Positions 30,861-39,578 of a stretch of 64,000 bases of DNA are shown one piece after another. The translations under genes were made by a program, and so were the position numbers. Positions within the stretch are counted from its first letter, which is position 1. Every line of letters begins with the position of its first letter. Location: assembly GCA_022570795.1 (NCBI GenBank), contig JAKUDP010000002.1, forward strand, positions 372,001 to 436,000. The letters run 5' to 3'. Source of the DNA: Sphaerulina vaccinii (Eukaryota > Ascomycota > Dothideomycetes > Mycosphaerellales > Mycosphaerellaceae). Below the pieces are notes generated by a model. The model did not search any database. It was given only the letters and a program-made list of their open reading frames with translations, and was not told the origin of the DNA.

Positions 30861-31113
30861 AGCCGAAGGTGGGCTGGGACAATGTTAGATATGGTTGCAT
30901 GTTGATGGATGAATTGGTAGTGCTTACGCTCGAACCCACGACTGTGAAGTCGTTAGTGTGTGTTTTGAAGAGCTGATATGTGATATATCGTACCCTTGAG
31001 GTAATCTTGAACAGTGAACGTTCTTAAGAGCCTGTGGAGTCGTTAGTATGTTGCATGAAGAGTTGATATGTTGTATATCGTACCACACGCTCTACCGATT
31101 GAGCTACCCCGGC
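30861..31113 (-). tRNA. tRNA-Lys(CUU) gene with a canonical intron and three spliceosomal-type introns
   Basis: Read on the minus strand, exons 31084-31113, 30994-31031, 30928-30941 and 30861-30873 join to a 73-nt tRNA plus a 22-nt canonical intron (31003-31024) after position 37. The joined RNA folds correctly: acceptor GCCGGGG/CTTCGGC (7 pairs, two G-U), D stem GCTC/GAGC, anticodon loop CTCTTAA (anticodon CUU), variable AGGTC, T stem GTGGG/CCCAC and T loop TTCGAGC. One mismatch (U29-U41) lies in the anticodon stem. The canonical intron contains AAG, able to pair with the anticodon. The removed segments 31032-31083 (52 nt, GTACGA..CACAG), 30942-30993 (52 nt, GTACGA..CACAG) and 30874-30927 (54 nt, GTAAGC..CCCAG) each carry a branch-type CTAAC 10-14 bases before the AG. 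A T-run follows at about 30826-30835. Whether it is spliced and functional is unknown; the sequence itself is unambiguous. Confidence 0.8.
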
Positions 31114-31515
31114 TTTTCGAGGTGCTTTATGATTGATGAAGTGGTGCTGTGCTTGGTAGTATATGTTGGCTCATATTGAGCCTTAGTCTGAAATTCCTTG
31201 TGCAAGGTTTTGCCTTGGGGCCCACCATGGATCGGTACGACGACGGGTGCCAGCAGCTCTCGTTTGCGCGGTATATGGCGGTGTACTTGTGCGACTACGG
31301 TGGACGGTTTATGTGGCATGCGGTGCGAGTACGTGGTCTACAGGTTTGATATGGTGGATTGCTGATGTCCGAAGTCTGATATCGAGTCATTCGGCTTGGC
31401 GGCTGAAGCAGTCTCGTTCTCGCTCGAAGGCTCTCTCGACATCCATCCAGAACAGCGGCGGCGAAGGCTCATATCTCCTCATAGCTTTGACAGACGCCTC
31501 GAGCTCATATGAATG

Positions 31516-31896
31516 TCAGCAGTAACTATCTAATCCCTGACCTTGGAAGTTTTTGAGGCCGACACTAGCGAAAAAAGACTGCGATAGGTTTCTTCTAGCC
31601 ACGCGATAAATGATCTTCCAGCTACTGATGACTTCCCCTACAAAACGTAGAGGAGGCCGTGAGCGTGGCAGATGATAAGGATTTGTGGCTGAAGAGAGAA
31701 GGGAAGAAGAAATGGAGGAGGAATTCGAAAGATGAGGTGAGGACTGATGCCAAGAGGCGCTAGTGCGGATGGGGGTAAGGCCGCAACTTCGACTTCCACT
31801 TCCAATGTTCGATGGTCGTGATGGAGATGGTGGAAACATTGACCTGAAGTGTGTTGAAGATGATTGCCGGACAGAAGAGCGCGAAGCGAGTGGCAT
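31516..31896 (-). CDS. Possible small Ser/Arg-rich protein, divergent from mL46
   Basis: A 126-codon frame starting with an ATG only 39 bases from the proposed mL46 start. The N-terminal 90 residues are Ser/Pro/Arg-rich, like a mitochondrial presequence or disordered tail; the end (ISSWKIIYRVARRNLSQSFF) is more structured. An alternative reading after a CATCAG-type acceptor near 31640 gives a different C-terminus. No family recognised; it may be chance. Confidence 0.25.
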   Translation of the reverse strand: MPLASRSSVRQSSSTHFRSMFPPSPSRPSNIGSGSRSCGLTPIRTSASWHQSSPHLSNSSSISSSLLSSATNPYHLPRSRPPLRFVGEVISSWKIIYRVARRNLSQSFFASVGLKNFQGQGLDSYC

Positions 31897-31934
31897 TCGC
31901 TGGGAATGGTATGTTTCTCATACAAGTGAAGATA

Positions 31935-33127
31935 ATGGCAGAGCTGACAAGAAGAATAGTCCTCTCGCGCGACTCTATGACAGCAGCAACAGTATGCATC
32001 TCCTGCTTACACCAACTACGACGACGATATGCATCTGCCGCTGCTGCTTAGAAGCCTGAACAACCTCAAACACAACATTCGCCACCGGCCCCAGTAACGA
32101 GTTCCGCCCCCCGAAAAGCCTTCAGGATATTGTGTTCCCCGGTCCTAAGCCGACCTCCTCAAATCACACGCGAATTGACTTCATTTGAAAAAGCCTTCTT
32201 CTTATACCAAAAGCGCTTGAATGAGAGGTTAGCGCTACCGTTCACGAGATACTTCTACTACAAAAAGGGTACACCACACGACATTGAATGGAAGAGGAAA
32301 GCTAAAGCTAGAAGGGGAGTCGCAGCGCGAGACGTAGGGCCATACAATGCCTACGCGGACGATGGCTGGAATGATGAAGTCCCCATAGGATCGAACCTGG
32401 GAGAACCAGAAGACATAGTCGATAAACTTGTCCGAGACGCTGAAGGGAAAGAAGTCATATCTGAAGAGCTAGTTGCGGATGCAGACGGCACAGTGCAAGG
32501 CAATGCGAAAGAAGGGGAAGGGATACGCAAGCCAGTTGGTGACATTGTCATTCCTCGACCCGCGCCGCGAAGAACCGAAGCAGATGAGAAGAATGACATC
32601 AAGTCTCTGAGTAGGAAGATGGATCGTACGCTGTACTTGCTTGTGAGAGGGAAAGATGGGGAGTGGAGGTTTCCGCAGGATCGGGTGTTTGGGAAGGAGA
32701 ATTTACATCAGGTGGGTCGCGAGCGCCCAAACTACACATCTATGTTCTGTGATACTAACTGATCTGTCAGGCCGCCGAACGTATCCTCCTCCAATCCTCT
32801 GGACCAAACATGAACACCTGGATCGTTGGTAATCACCCCATCGGTCACTTCATTCGATCCTTCATATCTCCACAAGGGAAGCCACAGCCAGCGATCACCA
32901 GTATACTACCCAACAAGCTCGTCAGCACGTCGAAGTCGCCGCTTGAACGAGAAGAGTTCGGAGCGAAGACTTTCTTCATGAAGGCAAGAATCATGGCAGG
33001 TCAGGCTGATCTCGCTAACAATGTTTATGGTGATAAAGAGTATGCTTGGTTGACTAGGGAAGAGATCATGGAGAGGTGTAAGATGGATTATGCGAGCAGT
33101 ATAAGAGGTATGCTAGCGTCTCGATGA
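31935..33127 (+). CDS. MRPL17: Mitochondrial ribosomal protein mL46 (large subunit, MRPL17-like)
   Basis: Exons 31935-31991, 32052-32711 and 32771-33127 give 357 codons plus stop. The core matches mL46: ITRELTSFEKAFFLYQKRLN, LPFTRYFYYKKGTPHDIEWK, then a Nudix-like C-terminal half (TLYLLVRGKDGEWRFPQ, NTWIVGNHPIGHF, KTFFMKARIMAGQ, EYAWLTREEI). It belongs to the mitochondrial large ribosomal subunit. The second intron (59 nt) is clear. The first is less certain: the 60-nt segment 31992-32051 has GTATGC..CTTAG ends but, if read through, encodes a typical mitochondrial presequence (CISCLHQLRRRYASAAAA) that ends in the in-frame TAG forming the acceptor. The start could be upstream (ATG at 31860). 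Confidence 0.85.
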
Positions 33128-33471
33128 GGTGGAGTAAGCAAGGTGTGGACATATTGTACAAGACGCGATGTACAGCGCATTGTATATGTAGAGAAAGACG
33201 AATGAGATGTACATTACCTGTCAGCCGCCTTCCTGGCATCTCGAGAACAAACGTGCAGGACGACCTACCTCCTACCAGCTCCATAATTGGTTCTTCTGCC
33301 GAGCGAGGAGGATAAGCGAAAGTACCTCTGCTTTGTGCTTCGCTACCGAAGTGTGGTCGCACAGCATGATGGAGGCGCAGTCATCGTCAGAATGTTCGAG
33401 ACCTGGCTGAAAAGCTCTTATGCGACTAGCATTCTCGCAGAAAGCGCGTCTGGTACAATCGAGTCATCGCC
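33128..33471. other. Intergenic
   Basis: About 340 bases between mL46 and the ankyrin relic. ORFs 33207-33410 and 33287-33559 overlap the relic in other frames. Nothing else seen. Confidence 0.4.
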
Positions 33472-35539
33472 ATGGAAACCACATCACCTGCTAGACAAGG
33501 CCACTCGTACGGTCACGTATCTGCCACTGGTCAGGCTCGGATACACAACGGCGACCTGATCATTTATGATGAGCCGCAGGGTTACGTTCGTTGCATGTCA
33601 TTGTCCTGACGATGTAGGCGACTACTTCGAGGAAGGCAGTCATACGGTTGACGTCTCTGCTCTACTAAAAGCTGTACAGTCCCAGGTTGCTTTGATAGAG
33701 CAGCTTCGGGAGCATGTTGAGAATAACAGTCTTCGAAATGGCATTGCAGACGGACTTGCACGGAACGTGGCGGCGCAGAAGACTGTACACACTGTTAAGC
33801 GGCTGAGGAGACGCAAGCTCTTCGAACCTGGAAGTGAACGACTGTATTACTTCAAGATACCGCTTTGAAGTGTCACCCTGATGTGGCAGCTTTCCGTCAG
33901 ACAGGCGCATGCTCGATGGAATTTTGACTTGTGCACGTACAATCTGAGAAGTGGTGACTCTCTTATCTTCAAGCTAGCTGAGGCAGGCGATGTGACGGGT
34001 GTGCGACAGCTCATTTCCCGAGGCGAAGCATCACTATGGGATTGCTCATCCAACAATGACCTCGAGCATCATGACAGGCAGAACATCCTTGTGGTGAGTA
34101 GCGCTAGACCATGAGCTGAGCTCGCTGGTTCGCATAGCATGTGCTCCAAGCTCCCACCTTAGACGAAAACGGTGAATCAGCTATCAAGGACTGGGAGGGT
34201 GCCATAGAGCTTCTCCGAGACATATTAAGAGCCCAAGACCTCCCTGGCGAGGCATTGCTCGAAGCCAGCGCCCTGGCAATTGGCATAGACTTATCTGCTA
34301 TGGACTTATCTGCTAACATCGAACAAAGAATATACAGAATGGCGTTCGATGAATTTGATGCCGATGCTGAGGAGCATTTGACGCTATTTCCCCCAGGAGT
34401 GGTGGCCCTACTGTCGTAGCCCTCAGGCTATGGCGATCGCACAAAAGTCTCTTCCCGTACCATATCATGCGCTACCTTTTGCCACGAGGTTCCACAACGC
34501 CATCAACATAGGACGACGTCCTTCAAGAGCTCCTCTTGCCCTCTTATTTCAAGCGATTGGGTCATCGCAGGTGGATACAGTACTGGCTACATACAAGGAC
34601 GACCATGGTTACACTGCTCTGCATTGGGCGATGAATGCCACATTTGACCTCGAGATTGATCACGATGTACTTCAGGTTACTGTACATAGCCTGGTACAGG
34701 CTGGTGCTGATGTGCACGCTGTATGGAGATCACACACTGGCGAGACACATACACCATTAAGCCTCTTTCTCGAGCAGAATCCTGGCAGTATTCGGAAGTG
34801 GCTCTACATCCTGGTAGGATGTGGTGTGGATCTTGTCGCATACGGTCGAGTGGAAACGGAGCTGTGGGCCCACGAGATATATCCCTGCCCTCGCCAGGTG
34901 AAAACCCGGGTCGAAGTACAAGAATTTACTTATGGTCCACATCCACGTGAGTGCAAATGCCTAGTGCAGAGATGCCACTTTCTGGATCTATGGACCCTGG
35001 AGACTAGGACTGGGCCAGGTTCCTGGCCGGACGCAGATAAGTCACATAAGCCACGCATCAGATGCTGGTCGGCCGACATAGAGGATTTACGGGAAGACGG
35101 CTACTGGAGACTTGCGGCACGAAGAGTTCATACTCAGCCTGTCTTGGAGTGGGAGGATGATACCGACGATCTCAAAGAAGACACTTTTTCGTACAAAAGG
35201 GGAGAAGACGACGCTGATCTCGAAGTTCAACGCAGACATCTTGGAGAAGCAAAGCTGGAACTTGTCAGGAGGAAGCGGAGTGCAAGTCAGCCACCCCCTG
35301 GCACCGACAATGCTCTCCGGCGAAATTTCCAGAACGTATGCTGCATCTCTGCTTATATCGATGGATCGTGGGCATGCGCACTAAGCCTTCCTCGTGCTAG
35401 CTTGACCAAATTGAGGAGGACATGGAAGCCATATGGAAGCGACCGGCCTGGACTGCCAGAGACCTGTATTAATCAGAGGCGAGGCATTTCCGGGTTCGTC
35501 TGTGACGATGCAGGACGATGGCACGAAGTGTCATCTTAG
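33472..35539 (+). pseudogene. Decayed ankyrin-repeat gene, paralogue of the gene at 38.0 kb
   Basis: The product aligns by eye with the gene at 38042-39374 through its whole length: GHVSATGQARIHNGDLIIY versus GHIHAKGQSRLHNGNLIIH, VWQ-SV-QAH--WN, SKMAEAGD/FKLAEAGD, KDWEGAIELLRDIL, and AQKSLP. It continues into ankyrin repeats (GYTALHWAM, VHSLVQAGADVHAVW, HTPLSLFL) and a long C-terminal region to 35539. Three lesions are visible: a frame change after 33565, where the paralogue has a GTATGC donor and this copy has ATGAGC; an in-frame TGA at 33866-33868 in place of a sense codon; and a +1 shift near 34391-34400 in a C-run, after which the frame starting at 34430 carries on. One GTGAGT..CATAG intron (34093-34140) remains. 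Reading the 34430-35539 part as a separate live gene is possible but less likely. Confidence 0.65.
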
Positions 35540-36016
35540 ACCAGAATACAGCGATAGACGGGCGGGCTCATCTATATCTAATCACTTCCTTGTATGATCG
35601 GGTTCGACACAACGCTTCAGACATGTACCAGATGGTGACAGGTCTATCGATAGGTTCAAGGCGTATGCGATGAGCGTGGGTCGCCATGAAGGACCTGGCA
35701 GGTCCGAAGAGATGGGAGCCATGTGGTGCTACTGTAGAGCAGGCAGCACTAAAATGGCGACAAGTCTCGATGCACAACGTCAAAACGAGGACAAGAAGGG
35801 ATCGACACTAGAGCGGCAGCCACAGTCCTCTGATTCGCCTCATAAGCGAGGTTCCACAGCGACTCCAGCTGACCTCTGGACCTCAGCTCACGCTCAGCTT
35901 TTGCGAGTGTCGACCTATGAACGAAGCAGGGAACATTGCACGACATGCCCTAAGAACTTCGTGACCGGCATCTGCTCTATTGACGTCGAAACCCATTGAC
36001 ACCGCGAACACACACA
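35540..36016. other. Intergenic / HET gene promoter
   Basis: About 475 bases. An open frame at 35670-35999 has no recognisable features. No TATA box seen. Confidence 0.4.
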
Positions 36017-37732
36017 ATGCGCCTGCTCTCTACGCTCGAAGACTGCCTTACGGCTCACTCGTTTGTCGCAGAACAAACCCGGCCACCGTATGCGATCCTT
36101 TCACATACCTGGTTGGCCGACGAGCACGAGGTGAGCTTCGCCGACTTGCAAGATGCAGAGAAAGTGCATAACAAGCTTGGGTGGGGCAAGATTGAGTCTG
36201 CAAAGCAGCAAGCACGAGCGGACGGGCTTGAGTGGATCTGGGTTGATACGTGCTGTATCGACAAGACAAGCTCGGCGGAACTTTCTGAAGCGATCAACTC
36301 AATGTTCATCTGGTACAGGGACTCTGCTTCGTGCTACGTATTCCTGGCGGATTTACCGACTGGATCTGCGCCAGAGACAGATGGCATGTTTTCAGGATAC
36401 AAAGGATCGAATTTAGCCGCATGTCGCTGGTTCTCTCGCAGCTGGACCTTACAAGAGATGATAGCTCCCTCGCCTGGCTGTGTATCATTCTACAACTCGG
36501 CATGGAAGTGCATTGGCAGCCTGTCCAATCTTGCCGATATCATGTCCGGCATTACCGGCGTCAGTACGCAAGTCCTCAATCGCGGCGAGCGCAGTACCGT
36601 CCAGCGCGCACTTGGCACATGTAGCATAGCACAGAGACTTGCGTGGACGGCGAATCGACAAAGCTCTCGAACTGAAGACAGAGCTTACTCACTATTCGGC
36701 CTATTCGATATAAACTTGCCTATTCTGTACGGCGAAGGAGATAAAGCCTTTGCCAGGCTGCAGGATGCTGTAATGCGCCAAAACTCTTACGACTACTCCA
36801 TCTTCGCCTGGGCTCGGGCTCCCGGTTCCAATATAGACAACGGACTTCTTGCACCTCGACCTGACAGCTTTCGGGACTGTCTGCATACGATACCTCTGGA
36901 GGACGCAACGACTCGACCATATTCTGTCAATGCTCATGGCGTTACTATGGAGCTGCCTGTTATCAGCATCTCAAAGACATCTGGTCATACTCTTATGGCT
37001 GTTCTACCTTGTAGAAGAGAGGACAGAGACTGTACTGAGGCCATCAGCTTGTTGCTATACCAAGCTTCCGCAGACATGCTGGAGTACGATGTGCAGAATC
37101 TAGAGGTCATTGACAGCTACATTGTGCACACTGAGGCTAAGACAACGTGCATAACTGTTCGCTTCAAGACTCGCATGCATAGGTGGCAACGCTTCCGTTC
37201 CATTGTTTCCATTATGCACGACGTCAAGGCGTTCAGCGCCCCAGTCATTAGAGAGCTCTTTGTGAGAGTGGTACGGAGCTCAAGAGAATCACTCTACGTC
37301 GGTAATGCTGCGCCAGCTGATAGATGGCACAAAAATGACCTCTACTTCTCCTTCGGGAAAGATACGGATCTACAGCCGCTGAGAGGATATGTAAGCGTCA
37401 AAGTCAGGAACACATCGCCTCGCCAGGTTATCTATCTGCTGCTTGATGTTGCATTCGACGAACATGCGTCTGGCCATAAAGGGGCACCGCTGTCGTCGGT
37501 GTCCAAAGGACTACAGAAGGCAACCATCGACCTGGCCGCAACGGCTGAGGACATTGATCACTGGCGCGCCAATGGGAATGTCATCACAAAGCGAGACCAG
37601 ACTCTTCAGCGACGAATCACAAGGGGGCCCATGTCGATATCCGCAGACATGTCCATCGTCAAGTTCCTGGATAGCAACGTTTTACTTGTGGAGTTTCGCG
37701 CGCAAGAGAACCATATGATCTCAAGTCCATAG
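36017..37732 (+). CDS. HET-domain (heterokaryon incompatibility) protein
   Basis: The first ATG of the frame is at 36017 (MRLLSTLEDCLTAHSF); 571 codons to the TAG at 37730. The HET domain occupies about residues 20-165, with its three conserved blocks: YAILSHTWLADEHEVSF, GLEWIWVDTCCIDKTSSAEL, and SRSWTLQEMIAP, followed by the usual RTEDRAYSLFGLFDINLPILYGEG. HET proteins trigger cell death on contact between unlike individuals and act with NLR-like partners. The C-terminal half is a beta-rich region of unknown role. Just before the stop the reading appears to change frame: a further 64-codon frame from about 37705 to 37917 (SIGFFSTALLGEVGG) looks like the original C-terminus. It sits between two related ankyrin genes. 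Confidence 0.88.
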   Translation: MRLLSTLEDCLTAHSFVAEQTRPPYAILSHTWLADEHEVSFADLQDAEKVHNKLGWGKIESAKQQARADGLEWIWVDTCCIDKTSSAELSEAINSMFIWYRDSASCYVFLADLPTGSAPETDGMFSGYKGSNLAACRWFSRSWTLQEMIAPSPGCVSFYNSAWKCIGSLSNLADIMSGITGVSTQVLNRGERSTVQRALGTCSIAQRLAWTANRQSSRTEDRAYSLFGLFDINLPILYGEGDKAFARLQDAVMRQNSYDYSIFAWARAPGSNIDNGLLAPRPDSFRDCLHTIPLEDATTRPYSVNAHGVTMELPVISISKTSGHTLMAVLPCRREDRDCTEAISLLLYQASADMLEYDVQNLEVIDSYIVHTEAKTTCITVRFKTRMHRWQRFRSIVSIMHDVKAFSAPVIRELFVRVVRSSRESLYVGNAAPADRWHKNDLYFSFGKDTDLQPLRGYVSVKVRNTSPRQVIYLLLDVAFDEHASGHKGAPLSSVSKGLQKATIDLAATAEDIDHWRANGNVITKRDQTLQRRITRGPMSISADMSIVKFLDSNVLLVEFRAQENHMISSP

Positions 37733-38041
37733 GCTTCTTCAGCACCGCGCTTCTCGGAGAGGTTGGTGGGAGCGTCCAGACACAGGCTTTGCTTCTTGGC
37801 TGCACAGATAGCAGTGATTGCGAGAGATATCAGACCTGGATTTCAATCTCGCGAAGCAACCTCTGTGTCTCTGCCTTCTACTTTGACAACGGCTCGGGGC
37901 TACTTGTAGTTGCATAGACGACGCAGGATTGCGTTGTGATCATCCTACCCAAATCCTTGGCACGGACTTCATCAGTGGCGCTGTGGGAGTGTGGTTACAC
38001 AGCATGCGGCTTAGGCGCTGCACTCACGCACCTCAGCTCTG
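37733..38041. other. Frame-shifted HET tail and intergenic
   Basis: Bases 37732-37917 stay open in the -1 frame relative to the HET gene and read as protein-like sequence (GFFSTALLGEVGG, then SNLCVSAFYFDNGSGLLVV). The rest is the short upstream region of the next gene. Confidence 0.45.
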
Positions 38042-39374
38042 ATGTCCTCGATCGACATCTACACCGCATATAACAGCAGGATGGACCAGAGTGCAGTACT
38101 TCACGCAGGTCCCTCACACGGTCACATCCATGCCAAGGGACAGTCTCGGTTGCATAATGGGAATCTAATCATCCATGGTATGCCCACTGTGGCCTCTTAT
38201 AGCGCAGCCCCAGCTGACATTGTAGGCGACTATTACGAGCAATACACCGAAGGAGTCAATGCTGCTGCGCTTCTCGACTTGCTCCGAGCGCATGTTGCTT
38301 CAATGCCGAGACTGCGCCAGATTGTTGAGACCTCAGAAAGCACGATCTCACATGTTGTCGAAAAGAGGCAGGAATCCTCCCCAAAGGTGTTGAAACGCAA
38401 GCGCAACAATGAGAGCCAGTCATCTGAGACACGCCCGAAGAAACTGACCAGATGCGGACAGTTCTCATTCAGAATTCCGTTACTGACTGTGACAAAAGTG
38501 TGGCAGATGTCGGTTGCACAAGCACACTATGGGTGGAACATCAAGCTGCAAACGTATAATGTCAGAAGTTGCGACTCTCCCGTTTCCAAGATGGCCGAAG
38601 CGGGTGACTTTGAAGGCGTTCGCCGTCTCGTTTCTGTGGGTAAGGCATCATACTGGGACTGCTCTGCGTACTCGGATCCGATTTCCGGAACTAGGAGTCT
38701 TCTGGAGGTAGACATACAGTGGCTCCTCAACCATTCTGATGGCGCTTTGCTGACAATCACAGCATGCTGTTATGGATGCTGTGGCACCCGATATTCCCAT
38801 ATCCTTTTGGGCTCCTTCTTCATATTCAGACTTCGACACTTCGCACGAACACAACCTCGCACACGTGAGCATCTGACTGGCTTTCTTATATCGTGGCAAG
38901 CCTGCTGACCCCGCATAGCTTGTTGTACAAGAGCCCCCTCGGAGCATAGCCAAAGACTGGCAGGGTGCCATGGAACTCAGTCGTACCATTCTTCAGACCT
39001 TATCCCTGCCCGGGCAATCCTTGCTTGAAGCGCACGGCGCTACACGACACATACCAGCTGCAATCGACCCAGCTTTGTTCGCGCTGGCGTTCAAGAACTT
39101 CGACGCTGACGTGGAAGACTTGATGCTCAACAAGCGCCAAGACTTATGGTGGATGCAATGTCGCAGTGTGGAACTGATCGCACAGGCGCAGAAGTCACTC
39201 CCTATGGCGTACAGCAGTCTACCGCCTGCTGTCCGCTTCCGTAATGCGATGGCTATTGGATCAATGGGAGGCTCCGGCGCGGTCTCACCAGCGCTCGTAC
39301 TCCAGGCCTTTGGCATCCAGACCGTGGATACTTCTCTAGCGAGCATGCAATGGAGACGCCGCCGTTCAGGCTGA
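38042..39374 (+). CDS. Truncated paralogue of the 33.5-kb ankyrin-type protein
   Basis: Exons 38042-38707 and 38919-39374 give 373 codons plus stop; the 211-nt intron joins GTRSLLE to LVVQEPPRSIAKDWQG. The N-terminal GQSRLHNGNLIIHG motif resembles the GNxxxHxGN-type stretches before fungal NLR and ankyrin proteins. A basic patch (KVLKRKRNNESQSSETRPKK) could be a nuclear signal. A 48-nt segment (38178-38225) with GTATGC..GTAG ends keeps the frame whether spliced or not. Compared with the upstream copy, the protein stops just where ankyrin repeats would begin (QTVDTSLASMQW then RRRRSG), so the repeat region is lost. It may act as a short decoy or be on the way to a pseudogene. Confidence 0.6.
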
Positions 39375-39455
39375 GGCATCTCGGGGTGGACGAGGGCGTG
39401 ATCTGGCCATCTTTGGTACCCGGCTGGGGCGTTATTGAACAAAGGCCACACAGGA

Positions 39456-39462
39456 TATATAT
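39456..39462 (+). promoter_or_regulatory. TATA box of the 401-aa secreted protein gene
   Basis: TATATAT about 118 bases before the ATG at 39579; the intervening leader is CA/AC-rich. Confidence 0.5.
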
Positions 39463-39578
39463 CGTGGTTGACTCTAGCAGCTCTACACCACAACTCACCA
39501 CCTCACAACAACATTGTCACAGGCGAAATATCCTCCTGCTCTACACTTATCACATCACCTCGAACTCGATCCATTATC

